Below, piece by piece: positions 8,936-17,497 of a stretch of DNA of 34,510 nucleotides. The DNA lies in assembly GCA_001507425.1 (NCBI GenBank), contig LMAJ01000037.1, positions 1 to 34,510 on the forward strand, given 5' to 3'. A model generated the notes under the pieces. That model did not search any database and was not told the origin of the DNA. It saw only the letters and a program-made list of their open reading frames with translations. Each line of letters starts with the position of its first letter. Position 1 is the stretch's first letter. The position numbers were made by a program, and so were the translations under genes. This DNA comes from Flavobacteriaceae bacterium CRH (GTDB taxonomy: Bacteria > Bacteroidota > Bacteroidia > Flavobacteriales > Flavobacteriaceae).

Positions 8936-11900
8936 CTAAAAAATGTATCTGATACCAAATTGAGCTTGCCATCTCGATGTCAAACTAGCGTCATAACTAA
9001 AAGTTTTAGTCTGCGTATTATTAAAAGTATATGTTGGTGTATTTCCAACAACCGTAACTCCAATTGGCTGAACACTTGTTGGAACTTGTACAACGCCCCA
9101 ATCAGAATTTAATAAATTTCCAAAATTCAAAATATCGATGCTAAACTGAATGGTGTTCGTTTTCTCAGATGCTGACGAATATTTAAAATTATAATCCTGC
9201 ATTAATTTAAGATCACATCTGCCTCTCCACGGAGATATTGCGCCATAACGTTCTGCATATTGCCCTCTTCTGTCTCTCATATATTTATCCTGGGAAATAA
9301 ATTTATCAAAAGCTTCACCTTGTCCTGGTGCACTGAAATTCATTTGAGAGATTTCTGCCGTTGTAGGTATATAAATCAAATCATTTACAGAAGAACCATC
9401 TCCATTAATATCACCACCATAAGTATAATTAAAACGTCCTCCCTGAGCATATTCTAAAAACGTAGAAACTGTAGTTGCCCATTTGTCTTTTCCGTATTTC
9501 CATTTTTTAGAAGCAACTCCAATAAAACGATGATTATCACCATATTTAGAATTCGAAAGCACATCGTTATTTACGTTTCCTAATGCCGGGTTAAACGAAA
9601 AAGCATCTCCCGTAATCTCAGCCTCAATAGAGTTAACATCCTTAGATTTTAAATAATTATAAGCAACACTGGCGTACAAACCATTTTCGAAGGTTTTTTG
9701 AAGTTTGACAGATGCATTAAAAGCACTTCCCTGATCTGAATTTGTCATAACGTAAGCATTGTTAGCTCCTTTATCTGCCGCTGTATAAATCAATCTGTTA
9801 TCGACACCTCCCAGTGTTCCTGTCGGAGGTTTTAATCCCCAATTCTGAACTTGTACTGCATTTATATCTTTATTATATGATAAATCAACTGTTACAATAT
9901 AATTACTTTTAAATCTGTGATCAAACCCTAAACTTGTTCTCCAAACTTGTGGCCATTTATAGTCAGGATCCATAATCTGAAAAAAGCTGTCATCAGCGCC
10001 ACTTACCTGATTTCCCAGCCAAACAAAAGGAATCCTTCCTGTAAAAATTCCAGATCCTCCACGAAGTTGAGAAGTCGCATCACCTTTTACATCCCAATTA
10101 AACCCAATTCTTGGTGACCAAAGAATTCTGTCGCTTGGTAAATCTGTAGAAATTAGTTTAACTGTCTGACCCGTTTGCGGATTGTAATAATCAATATTAT
10201 TATCTCTGCCAGCTCCGCCGTTATCTGTATCAATATATTTCTGAATCAAATCTGCTGTATTAAAATACAAAGGTTTATCAATTCTTAAACCTAATGATAA
10301 TTTAAAATCATCGCTTACGCTGATATCGTCCTGAGCATAAAAAGCCAATTGACCTACATTTAGCTCTGCCAGTTTCCACCCGCCGTCACTTCCAACTGCA
10401 AATTGACTTTTAGAAGCATTCATATCCTGAGCATATTGAAGATTTTGCGCAATAATACTTGTTGCATAAGGTTGAGCAGCATCATTTAAAAAATCCTGAA
10501 CTGTAAAATATGGCGTAAAAAAAGTTCCTGCATAACCATTTGGATTTCCGAAGTTATCGTAACCTCCTAAATTAAATGAATTTTTAAATTGAAATTTCTC
10601 AAAAGAAGTTCCAAAAGTAAAAACGTGTTTACCAAGAGTATAAGTTAAATTATCCGTAATTTGAATTACTTTTTGATCTAGCGTATTATTAATAGAAAAT
10701 GGTTCGTGTCCTGCAATGATATAGTTAGAACCTGCTCCGTCCTGAATATTAATTACCGGAGCCGGAGTAGAAAACGGAACTCTGTAATCATCAAAATGAG
10801 TATAACCAGCCTGTAATTTATTCGAAACCGATTCACTAAATTTTGAATTCAGTTCTACTAAAAACGAGCTTAGTTTATTATTAATTTGATATCCCGAATT
10901 TTGAAACTGCAAAATCGAAGCGTTTGGCCCTCTAAAACCTAAAGCTGTCGGGTGAGCCGGTTTGTCTTTTGAAGCATCAAGAAAGTTATAAATAACGGCT
11001 AGCTTGTGATTATCAGTAATATTCCAATCTACTTTAATAATTCCTTTACTAGAATTAGATTCGTGTTTAAAGCCTTGATAAGCACCTGTATTATATCCTA
11101 GATTTGCCAAAGCATTAGAAACAGCAATTAAATCAGATTCTAAAACTCTCGATTCGTTAATTCCGTTAACACCATCATTATTATTAGCGACAAAATTAGA
11201 CCCGAGATCGCTTCTTTTGTCAATTTCAAAATTTCCAAAAATAAACAACTTGTCTTTTATAATTGGAGCTCCCAAGCTAAAACCTGCCTGAGTTTGCTCT
11301 AAAGATGGCACAAATATTTTTTCACCTTTAATTTTATCGCCGGTTAAATCCTGGTTTCTGTAAAATGCATAAGCTGTTCCGTGAATTTCATTAGTTCCTG
11401 ACTTTGTAACAGCATTTACAGAAGCTCCTGTAAAACCAGATAAAGTAACATCATAAGGAGCAGTTGCAACCTGAATTTGTTCAATGGCGTCTAATGAAAT
11501 TGGTTGAGCACCAGTTTGTCCTCCGGGAGTTGCAGCATCTAATCCAAACGGATTATTAAAAACGGCTCCGTTTAATGAATAATTATTATACTGATCATTT
11601 CTTCCCCCAAAAGAACCACCGCTTGCAGTTGGTTCTAAACGAGTAAAATCTTCCGCAGATCTTGAAATTGTTGGCAAAGCCGTTAATTCTCTTCTTCCAA
11701 TTGTTGTTTCTGCACCTGTTTTTCCGCTTTTAAAAACTTTGTCTTTGGCCGTAACCTTTACTTCTTCAAGGGTTTGACTTGCATCTGCTAATTGAATATC
11801 TAAATTAAATGGTTTCCCCAGATCAAGATACACATCTGTATATTCCTGATTCTGAAAACCAACAAAAGTCACTGTAATTTTGTAGGGACCTCCAATTCTC

Positions 11901-12106
11901 ATGTTTAAAATATTAAACCTTCCATCTTCATTGGAAACAGCTGAATATTTAGTTCCGGTTGGAGTATGAACTGCCAGAATACCGGCTCCGGGTAACAGTT
12001 CATTTGTAGAACTTTTTACGATACCCTTAATACTCGAGGTTGTGGTTTGTCCCGTAGCAACGGTGAGACCCAACATACATAACATTAATACAATGATTTT
12101 TTTCAT
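8936..12106 (-). CDS. Oar-like TonB-dependent outer-membrane receptor
   Basis: A 1056-residue outer-membrane protein. A signal peptide covers about residues 1-19 (ends VATGQ). A carboxypeptidase-regulatory-like beta-sandwich follows (about 25-110, SIKGIVKSSTNELLPGAGI), then a TonB plug (about 120-235, with EQIQVATAPYDVTLSGFTGA), then a long beta-barrel ending in the aromatic C-terminus FGIRYIF. The plug motif SVNAVTKSGTNEIHGTAYAF is typical of the Oar subfamily named after the Myxococcus protein. No SusD partner gene lies beside it, which argues against a polysaccharide-utilisation pair. In this subfamily the substrate is usually unknown; protein or peptide uptake or signal export has been proposed for relatives. 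It is transcribed from its own promoter just past the rplI terminator and ends at a strong terminator. Confidence 0.93.
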   Translation of the reverse strand: MKKIIVLMLCMLGLTVATGQTTTSSIKGIVKSSTNELLPGAGILAVHTPTGTKYSAVSNEDGRFNILNMRIGGPYKITVTFVGFQNQEYTDVYLDLGKPFNLDIQLADASQTLEEVKVTAKDKVFKSGKTGAETTIGRRELTALPTISRSAEDFTRLEPTASGGSFGGRNDQYNNYSLNGAVFNNPFGLDAATPGGQTGAQPISLDAIEQIQVATAPYDVTLSGFTGASVNAVTKSGTNEIHGTAYAFYRNQDLTGDKIKGEKIFVPSLEQTQAGFSLGAPIIKDKLFIFGNFEIDKRSDLGSNFVANNNDGVNGINESRVLESDLIAVSNALANLGYNTGAYQGFKHESNSSKGIIKVDWNITDNHKLAVIYNFLDASKDKPAHPTALGFRGPNASILQFQNSGYQINNKLSSFLVELNSKFSESVSNKLQAGYTHFDDYRVPFSTPAPVINIQDGAGSNYIIAGHEPFSINNTLDQKVIQITDNLTYTLGKHVFTFGTSFEKFQFKNSFNLGGYDNFGNPNGYAGTFFTPYFTVQDFLNDAAQPYATSIIAQNLQYAQDMNASKSQFAVGSDGGWKLAELNVGQLAFYAQDDISVSDDFKLSLGLRIDKPLYFNTADLIQKYIDTDNGGAGRDNNIDYYNPQTGQTVKLISTDLPSDRILWSPRIGFNWDVKGDATSQLRGGSGIFTGRIPFVWLGNQVSGADDSFFQIMDPDYKWPQVWRTSLGFDHRFKSNYIVTVDLSYNKDINAVQVQNWGLKPPTGTLGGVDNRLIYTAADKGANNAYVMTNSDQGSAFNASVKLQKTFENGLYASVAYNYLKSKDVNSIEAEITGDAFSFNPALGNVNNDVLSNSKYGDNHRFIGVASKKWKYGKDKWATTVSTFLEYAQGGRFNYTYGGDINGDGSSVNDLIYIPTTAEISQMNFSAPGQGEAFDKFISQDKYMRDRRGQYAERYGAISPWRGRCDLKLMQDYNFKYSSASEKTNTIQFSIDILNFGNLLNSDWGVVQVPTSVQPIGVTVVGNTPTYTFNNTQTKTFSYDASLTSRWQAQFGIRYIF

Positions 12107-12134
12107 TTTACTGGTTTGAGTGAGTTAATTCCCT

Positions 12135-12164
12135 CAAAATTAGGCAAAAAAAAATCACTCCTAA
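12135..12164 (-). promoter_or_regulatory. Bacteroidetes-type promoter of the Oar-like receptor
   Basis: On the minus strand the box TAATTTTG (12142-12135) matches TAnnTTTG exactly. TTA at 12164-12162 sits 19 bp upstream, where TTG is expected. The upstream element falls in the loop of the rplI terminator. The predicted transcript start, near 12128, leaves a leader of about 20 nt. Confidence 0.6.
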
Positions 12165-12173
12165 GAGTGATTT
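12146..12173 (-). terminator. Intrinsic terminator of the rpsF-rpsR-rplI operon
   Basis: The stem aaatcactc (12152-12160) pairs with gagtgattt (12165-12173) around the loop ctaa. Reading the minus strand, a T run follows (forward As from 12146). It lies about 33 bp past the rplI stop. Confidence 0.9.
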
Positions 12174-12205
12174 TTATATTTTATTAACAAGAAGTTAACA
12201 AAATG

Positions 12206-12646
12206 TTATTTTTCAGCGATAATCTCGTATGGCAATTCAACGATAACATCTCTGTGTAAACGAATGCTTGCAGCATATTTACCAGTACGTTTAACGATAC
12301 CGCTAGTGATGAATTTTCTATCAATAGCATTACCAGATTTCTCTAACGCTTCAGCAATGTCGATGTTTGTGATAGAACCAAAAAGTTTCTCTCCACCAGC
12401 TTTTGCAGTAAGTTTAATTTCAAGAGCTTTTAAAGTTTCAGCTAATGCTTTTGCATCAGCAACAACTTTAGCTTCTTTGTGTGCTCTTTGTTTTAGGTTT
12501 TCAGCCAAAACTTTTTTAGCAGAAGGAGTTGCTAATGCAGCAAAACCCTGAGGAATTAAAAAGTTACGTCCGTAACCAGCTTTTACAGAAACTACATCAT
12601 CTTTAAATCCTAGATTCTGTACGTCTTGTTTTAAAATAAGTTCCAT
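12206..12646 (-). CDS. rplI: Large ribosomal subunit protein bL9
   Basis: A 146-residue protein with the classic bL9 N-terminal domain: MELILKQDVQNLGFKDDVVS, then VKAGYGRNFLIPQGFA at about residues 21-36. A helical linker rich in Ala and Lys leads to a C-terminal domain ending HRDVIVELPYEIIAEK. The length is close to the 147-150 residues usual for the family. bL9 binds domain V of 23S rRNA at the base of the L1 stalk. It is the last gene of the ribosomal operon, 66 bp after rpsR, and is followed by a terminator. Confidence 0.98.
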   Translation of the reverse strand: MELILKQDVQNLGFKDDVVSVKAGYGRNFLIPQGFAALATPSAKKVLAENLKQRAHKEAKVVADAKALAETLKALEIKLTAKAGGEKLFGSITNIDIAEALEKSGNAIDRKFITSGIVKRTGKYAASIRLHRDVIVELPYEIIAEK

Positions 12647-12712
12647 GTTGTTGTCCTTTATTTGAGAAGTTAGGTTCCATCTTACCGGAAACCAACAACT
12701 ATTATTTTTATA

Positions 12713-13009
12713 TTATTTTAATAAATCGGCCACGTATGGCATTAAAGCTAAGTGACGAGCTCTTTTTACAGCTACAGAAACTTTTCTTTGGTATTTTAAT
12801 GAAGTTCCAGTTAAACGACGAGGAAGAATTTTTCCTTGCTCGTTAACGAATTTCAATAAGAAATCAGCATCTTTATAATCGATATATTTGATTCCTGATT
12901 TTTTGAAACGACAATACTTTTTAGTTTTGTTAGTTTCAATGTTTAAAGGCGTTAAATATCTGATATCTCCGTCTTTTTTTCCTTTTGCAGATTGCTCTAT
13001 TGTAGACAT
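12713..13009 (-). CDS. rpsR: Small ribosomal subunit protein bS18
   Basis: A 98-residue protein with an N-terminal extension (MSTIEQSAKGKKDGDIRYLT) before the conserved core. The core has KYCRFKKSGIKYIDYKD, then DFLLKFVNEQGKILPRRLTG, then the signature KYQRKVSVAVKRARHLALMPY. It binds 16S rRNA as a heterodimer with bS6, which is encoded immediately upstream with a 5-bp gap. The extended N-terminus relative to the ~75-residue E. coli protein is the only unusual point. Confidence 0.98.
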   Translation of the reverse strand: MSTIEQSAKGKKDGDIRYLTPLNIETNKTKKYCRFKKSGIKYIDYKDADFLLKFVNEQGKILPRRLTGTSLKYQRKVSVAVKRARHLALMPYVADLLK

Positions 13010-13014
13010 AATAA

Positions 13015-13356
13015 TTAAGCTTTAGTAGATTTTAATTTGGCTCTTCTTCTCTCAGCCCATGAAATAGCATGTTTGTCTAAACTTACAGTTAAGAAACGCA
13101 TAACTCTTTCGTCACGTCTAAATTCAGTTTCAAAAGCAATTAGAACTTCTCCAGCTACTTTGTACTCAAACAAGTGATAAAAACCACTTTTTTTGTTTTG
13201 GATTTCGTAAGCCATTTTTTTCAGACCCCAATCCTCTTTTGATACCATTTCAGCTCCTCTACTAGTAAGAAATTCTTCAAATTTCGTTACTGTTTCCTTC
13301 ACCTGAACCTCAGATAAAACGGGATTTAAAATGAAAACAGTTTCATAATGATTCAT
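13015..13356 (-). CDS. rpsF: Small ribosomal subunit protein bS6
   Basis: A 113-residue protein with the bS6 ferredoxin-like fold. It starts MNHYETVFILNPVLSEVQVK and has the motifs DWGLKKMAYEIQNKKSGFYH and ETEFRRDERVMRFLTVSLDK. First gene of rpsF-rpsR-rplI; unlike many bacteria, no ssb or priB gene separates rpsF from rpsR. A strong Bacteroidetes promoter lies 32-61 bp upstream of the ATG, leaving a leader of about 25 nt. That appears too short for the bS6:bS18 autoregulatory leader known from other phyla, so control by such an RNA is not evident here. Confidence 0.98.
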   Translation of the reverse strand: MNHYETVFILNPVLSEVQVKETVTKFEEFLTSRGAEMVSKEDWGLKKMAYEIQNKKSGFYHLFEYKVAGEVLIAFETEFRRDERVMRFLTVSLDKHAISWAERRRAKLKSTKA

Positions 13357-13387
13357 AAATACAATATTTATTTGTTAAAATTGGGTG

Positions 13388-13417
13388 CAAAAGTAACCAT
13401 AAAATTTAAATATACAA
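13388..13417 (-). promoter_or_regulatory. Consensus Bacteroidetes promoter of the rpsF operon
   Basis: On the minus strand the -7 box TACTTTTG (13395-13388) and the -33 box TTG (13417-13415) are separated by exactly 19 bp. This is the full TTG-N19-TAnnTTTG consensus and the best promoter in the window. Confidence 0.88.
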
Positions 13418-13473
13418 CACTTTTTTACGTTTATTCGTTGTAATGTAAAAAATAAAGGCCAAACGTAGTTTTT

Positions 13474-13502
13474 TTGCTAAAATAATAATATATTTACTAT
13501 TG
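13474..13502 (+). promoter_or_regulatory. Candidate promoter of the LytTR regulator
   Basis: TTG (13474-13476) is followed after 18 bp by TACTATTG (13495-13502), one mismatch from TAnnTTTG. It lies about 31 bp before the ATG, in the divergent gap shared with rpsF. Confidence 0.45.
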
Positions 13503-13533
13503 CTATCCTGAATTTATTCTAAATTTAAATGTT

Positions 13534-14232
13534 ATGAAACTAAACTGTGTTGTTGTAGATGATAGTTCTATACAGAGGACAATTATTGCTAAATTAGTCA
13601 ATAATCATCCAAGTTTGCATTTAATAGGTGACTTTTCAAACGCAATTGAAGCTAAAAGTTGTATCTCTTTAAATAATATTGATTTAATATTTCTCGATAT
13701 TGAAATGCCTGTTATTAATGGTTTTGATTTCCTTGACGGACTAAAATCGAAACCGCAAATTATATTTATCACCTCAAAAGCTGAATATGCTTTAAAAGCA
13801 TTTGATTATGATGCTACCGATTATCTTCAAAAACCTATTGCTGTAGATCGATTCAACGCTTCTGTAAAAAGGGCAATCGACATGCATTTGCTTAAAAAAG
13901 AAGTTAAAGAAGAAGAAGGCGAACATATTTTCATTAAAAGCAACCTTAAAAAACTTAAAATCTTTACCGCTAAAATCAAATGGATTGAAGCTTTTGGAGA
14001 TTATGTAAGAGTTGTAACCGAAGACGACAGCAATCTTGTACTTTCGACAATGAAATCTTTTGAAAATGATTTATCAAAAGACAAATTTATTCGTGTACAT
14101 AAATCTTACATCATAAACATTGATAAGGTCGAACGCTTTAACAGCAAATTTGCCGAAATTGGAATTACTAAAATCCCTTTAAGCCGAAATAAAAAAGAAG
14201 ATTTAGTAAAAGCACTTTCTACTTCATCATAA
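13534..14232 (+). CDS. LytTR-family response regulator
   Basis: A 232-residue two-domain regulator. The receiver domain (about 1-118) has the acidic pair D9-D10, the phosphoacceptor D55 in LIFLDIEMP, T80 and K100 in DYLQKP. The C-terminal LytTR DNA-binding domain (about 130-228) has IKWIEAFGDYVRVVTEDDS and the typical FIRVHKSYIINIDKVERF stretch. It would act as a phosphorylation-controlled transcription factor, or a partner of a LytS/YehU-type sensor kinase. No kinase gene is adjacent, so the partner is unlinked. It is divergent from rpsF and convergent with priA; its TAA ends at 14232 and the priA stop begins at the next base. Confidence 0.95.
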   Translation: MKLNCVVVDDSSIQRTIIAKLVNNHPSLHLIGDFSNAIEAKSCISLNNIDLIFLDIEMPVINGFDFLDGLKSKPQIIFITSKAEYALKAFDYDATDYLQKPIAVDRFNASVKRAIDMHLLKKEVKEEEGEHIFIKSNLKKLKIFTAKIKWIEAFGDYVRVVTEDDSNLVLSTMKSFENDLSKDKFIRVHKSYIINIDKVERFNSKFAEIGITKIPLSRNKKEDLVKALSTSS

Positions 14233-16683
14233 TTAATAAAAATCGACATTCGCAATAACCTTAATAGCTCTGTACTGAGCAACCGCTTCAAAACTATTCA
14301 ACATTTTCTGAATAGTTTTTTTTGTGCTTCCTAATGGCAGATTTTGCGGAATCTTAATCAAAATGGTCCTGATGTATTCATTTCTGATTCTGCTTATTCC
14401 CGGTTCTTCCGGACCCAAAACCGGCATACCCAAGTTTTGACTTAAAACCTGATACAGCCACATTGATCCTTCTTTCAGTTTATCAAAATCACGATGTTTT
14501 AAGGTCAGCTTTATAATCCTGAAATAAGGAGGATATTTGTAAATCTGCCTGTCATACAACTGCTCTTTATACATACCTATATAATTATGCATCGTAACTT
14601 GCTGAATGGTATTGTGATTTGGATTATAAGTTTGAATGACTACTTTTCCTTGTTTCTCAGACCTTCCCGCTCTTCCGGCCACTTGTGTCATCATCTGAAA
14701 ACTACGCTCAAAAGCTCTGAAATCAGGATGGTGCAACATATTATCAGCATTCATAATCCCGACCAGGCTGACATTATCAAAATCTAAACCTTTGGCAAGC
14801 ATTTGTGTTCCTACCAATATATCTATTTCACGATTTTTAAAGGAATCAATTATTTTCTCAAAACCAAATTTTCCGCGTGTAGTATCCTGATCCATTCTTC
14901 CGGTTTTGGCTTTCGGAAAAAGAGAAACTAATTCCTGTTCAATTTGTTCTGTTCCAAACCCTTTTGTAGTTAAATCAATACTCGAACAACTATGACAATG
15001 CGTTGGTTTCGCAATTGAATAACCACAATAATGGCAACGCAATTGGTTTTTATGTTTATGAAAGGTCAAACTCACGTCGCATTGCTGACAATGCGGAACG
15101 TGTCCGCAGGTCATACATTCAATAATAGGCGAATATCCTCGTCTGTTTTGAAATAAAATCACTTGTTCACCCAAAGACAACGCTTCAGCAATTTCATCTA
15201 TTAAAAGATCACTAAAATGCCCCGTCATTCTTTTTCTGAAATGCTTATCTTTCAAATCAACCAAAACAATTTCCGGCATTCGAACATTATTGTAGCGTTC
15301 CGTAAGAGTAACCAAACCGTATTTTTCAGACTGTGTATTAAAATAGGTTTCTATACTTGGTGTTGCAGACCCTAAAAGCACTTTTGCATTATGAAAATTT
15401 GCCAAAACAATAGCAGCATCTCTCGCATGATATCGCGGCGCCGGATCAGTTTGCTTAAAAGTTTGTTCGTGTTCTTCATCAACAATCAATAAACCTAAAT
15501 TAGCAAAAGGCAAAAACAAAGCCGACCTCGCCCCTATTACAATTTGGGCTTTATCAGCATTTTCAAGCGTTTGTTTCCAAACTTCAACTCTTTCGTTATT
15601 GCTGTATTTCGAATGAAAAACAGCCACTTTATCTCCAAAATGAAGTCGTAATCGTGATACTAATTGTGTTGTAAGTGCAATTTCAGGCAACAAATACAAA
15701 ACTTGTTTTCCTGTAAGCAAATACTCTTCAATTAGTTTTATATAAATTTCTGTTTTTCCGCTAGACGTAACGCCATGAAGCAGACAAACTTCTTTTTCTA
15801 AAAAGCTCTCTTTAATCGATGTAAAAGCAGTATACTGAGCATCACTCAATTGCAATTGTTTATCCGCTGCTTCTCCGTTAAAAGAAACACGATCTTGCTG
15901 CAAATAATACTCTTCAAAAATTTCTTTTTCAATTAACGCTTTAACGACAGCGGATGTGGAATTTGAAACTTCAATAAGTTTTTTAACCGTTAATGGTTTC
16001 TTTTCAGATGCAATGATTTGAAAGTACGCCAAAACTATTTCCTTTTGCTTATTGGCATTTTTTAGTACTTCGAGCAATTCATTCAAACCCTGATCTGATT
16101 CGTATTTTGAATGTAATTTTACATATCGAACCAATTTTGGCTTGTAACTTTCTTTTATTTCTTCTTCTAAAACGATAATATCTTTTGCCATTAATTTTTG
16201 AAGAATTGGCAGAATATTTTTTTTATTTAAAATTGAAGCAATTTCACCAACTTTAAGTGAACTCTGATGGTGCAATGCTTCATAAATTAAGAATTCATCA
16301 TCCGAAAGTTCAGAATCATTTACAACTGTTTCCGGTTTATGCGAAACAATGGTTTCACTTTCTAATAATAATCCGGTTGGAAAAGCGCCGCGATACACAT
16401 CGCCAATGCCACACATATAGTAATTGGCCACCCAAAGCCAATGCTTGATCTGAGTTTCGGTTGCAATTGGTTTTTCGTCCAGAATTTGATGAATTTCTTT
16501 TGCTTCATATAACGTAGGCGCGTTCTCGTGTATGTCTATTACGAGCGCCGTATATATTTTGTTTTTACCAAATGGCACAGCGAGCCGCATTCCTTTTTTT
16601 ATAAAATGGAATTCAGCCTCAGAAACACGATATGTAAAAGTTTTAGCTAAAGAAAGAGGAAGAACGACTTCGACAAAAAACAT
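14233..16683 (-). CDS. priA: Primosomal replication-restart helicase PriA
   Basis: An 816-residue superfamily-2 helicase that recognises stalled forks and reloads the replicative helicase. The N-terminal 3'-DNA-binding domain (about 1-105) begins MFFVEVVLPLSLAKTFTY. Walker A lies at 304-311 in GVTSSGKTEIY, the DEEH box at 402-405, and GSATPS at 438-443. Eight zinc-binding cysteines (523, 526, 532, 535, 550, 553, 563, 566) are all present. The helicase C-terminal motif QVAGRAGRSEKQGKV follows. It is longer than the 732-residue E. coli enzyme because of an insert between the DNA-binding and ATPase domains. The ATG at 16683 is well supported because the conserved domain begins at residue 1. Confidence 0.98.
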   Translation of the reverse strand: MFFVEVVLPLSLAKTFTYRVSEAEFHFIKKGMRLAVPFGKNKIYTALVIDIHENAPTLYEAKEIHQILDEKPIATETQIKHWLWVANYYMCGIGDVYRGAFPTGLLLESETIVSHKPETVVNDSELSDDEFLIYEALHHQSSLKVGEIASILNKKNILPILQKLMAKDIIVLEEEIKESYKPKLVRYVKLHSKYESDQGLNELLEVLKNANKQKEIVLAYFQIIASEKKPLTVKKLIEVSNSTSAVVKALIEKEIFEEYYLQQDRVSFNGEAADKQLQLSDAQYTAFTSIKESFLEKEVCLLHGVTSSGKTEIYIKLIEEYLLTGKQVLYLLPEIALTTQLVSRLRLHFGDKVAVFHSKYSNNERVEVWKQTLENADKAQIVIGARSALFLPFANLGLLIVDEEHEQTFKQTDPAPRYHARDAAIVLANFHNAKVLLGSATPSIETYFNTQSEKYGLVTLTERYNNVRMPEIVLVDLKDKHFRKRMTGHFSDLLIDEIAEALSLGEQVILFQNRRGYSPIIECMTCGHVPHCQQCDVSLTFHKHKNQLRCHYCGYSIAKPTHCHSCSSIDLTTKGFGTEQIEQELVSLFPKAKTGRMDQDTTRGKFGFEKIIDSFKNREIDILVGTQMLAKGLDFDNVSLVGIMNADNMLHHPDFRAFERSFQMMTQVAGRAGRSEKQGKVVIQTYNPNHNTIQQVTMHNYIGMYKEQLYDRQIYKYPPYFRIIKLTLKHRDFDKLKEGSMWLYQVLSQNLGMPVLGPEEPGISRIRNEYIRTILIKIPQNLPLGSTKKTIQKMLNSFEAVAQYRAIKVIANVDFY

Positions 16684-16741
16684 GCAATTATTTTTAAATG
16701 ATTAAGAAACTATTGAAAAAAGGATGCCTTGGAATTTAAAA

Positions 16742-17146
16742 TTAAATTCTTTCAAACCAATTCTCTATTTGAATTCCATTCAAAAGTTTAAAATCCTTAA
16801 TATTATCAGTAACAAGAATTAAATGATTTTCAATTGCTGTTACACCAATTAGAAGATCAAATTCATCATTTATGGGTTTACCAATTTTTCTAAGTCTTAC
16901 TTTTTCGATAGCGTATCTCTTAATCGAACCAAATATTGGAATTATAGTCAATCCTTTTAAAAAAACATCTACAGCTTTATTAGATTTTACAGGATCATCA
17001 CTGTTTTCAGCACCAAATCGAAGTTCAGCGACAGTAATTTCAGAAATATAACAATTCTCTAAACCTACCTTTTTTACTGTTTTATCAAGATTTAATTTTC
17101 CTCTAAGAAAGAAAACACAAATACTTGTATCGAGTAAATATCCCAT
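16742..17146 (-). CDS. vapC: VapC-type PIN-domain toxin
   Basis: A 134-residue PIN-domain ribonuclease. The acidic metal-binding residues are visible: D6 in YLLDTSI, E41 in TVAELRFGAE, D97 in NDEFDLLIG, and D114 in LVTDNIKDF. PIN toxins cleave tRNA or rRNA when freed from their antitoxin. Its ATG overlaps the antitoxin stop by one base (TAATG), the translational coupling typical of toxin-antitoxin pairs. All catalytic positions are intact, so the toxin should be active. The tRNA(fMet)-type VapC subgroup is plausible from LLDTSICVFFLRG at the start, but target specificity is inference. Confidence 0.93.
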   Translation of the reverse strand: MGYLLDTSICVFFLRGKLNLDKTVKKVGLENCYISEITVAELRFGAENSDDPVKSNKAVDVFLKGLTIIPIFGSIKRYAIEKVRLRKIGKPINDEFDLLIGVTAIENHLILVTDNIKDFKLLNGIQIENWFERI

Positions 17147-17382
17147 TAGAACTTAATTTCTGTATTTTTAAATTTTCTATTAGATTTAATATCAGAAACA
17201 ATTTCTTCTGCCGATTTTTCAGAAGCAAATGCACCAAAAGACTTATAAAAGCTACTCTGTTTCGATTTACTAGCTTTTAAAGACTTTGTTAATCTTTCAA
17301 TAAGTTCTATTTTATTTGAAAAACTAAGTCCTTCAAATAAGTTTGAATAAGTTTCAAGTATATTTTTATCAGTAATAGTCAT
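17146..17382 (-). CDS. Antitoxin of the VapC toxin (non-AbrB type)
   Basis: A 78-residue protein starting MTITDKNILETYSNLFEGL. The frame is open further upstream to an ATG at 17445. I chose the ATG at 17382 because that extension is low-complexity and because the candidate promoter box TATATTTG lies between the two starts. The N-terminal part (LSFSNKIELIERLTKSLKAS) is helical and probably dimerises; the C-terminal tail EKSAEEIVSDIKSNRKFKNT is the usual toxin-wrapping segment. It lacks the AbrB/SpoVT beta-barrel of classical VapB and resembles antitoxins paired with PIN toxins in Bacteroidota and cyanobacteria. Gene order antitoxin-toxin is standard. Confidence 0.85.
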   Translation of the reverse strand: MTITDKNILETYSNLFEGLSFSNKIELIERLTKSLKASKSKQSSFYKSFGAFASEKSAEEIVSDIKSNRKFKNTEIKF

Positions 17383-17402
17383 TTTATTCAATTTATTTAA
17401 TT

Positions 17403-17410
17403 CAAATATA
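17403..17410 (-). promoter_or_regulatory. -7 box of the toxin-antitoxin pair
   Basis: The minus strand reads TATATTTG, an exact TAnnTTTG box, 21 bp before the chosen antitoxin ATG. A second exact box, TAGTTTTG, sits at 17420-17413. No TTG is found at the ideal spacing for either. Confidence 0.45.
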
Positions 17411-17476
17411 AGCAAAACTAGGCTATTTTTTTTGATAATAATCATTAAGAACTAACCTAATACTAAAAGGATAATT

Positions 17477-17496
17477 TTATCTTTAAAAAAAGATAA
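17477..17496 (-). terminator. Weak AT-only terminator after the beta-lactamase gene
   Basis: ttatcttt (17477-17484) pairs with aaagataa (17489-17496) around an A4 loop, next to the stop of the beta-lactamase gene at 17498. The stem is short and has little GC, so termination is uncertain. Confidence 0.35.
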
Positions 17497-17497
17497 C

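Noticed and set aside
13357..13387. bS6:bS18 autoregulatory RNA leader before rpsF
   Set aside because: The promoter position leaves only about 25 nt of AT-rich leader without a hairpin.
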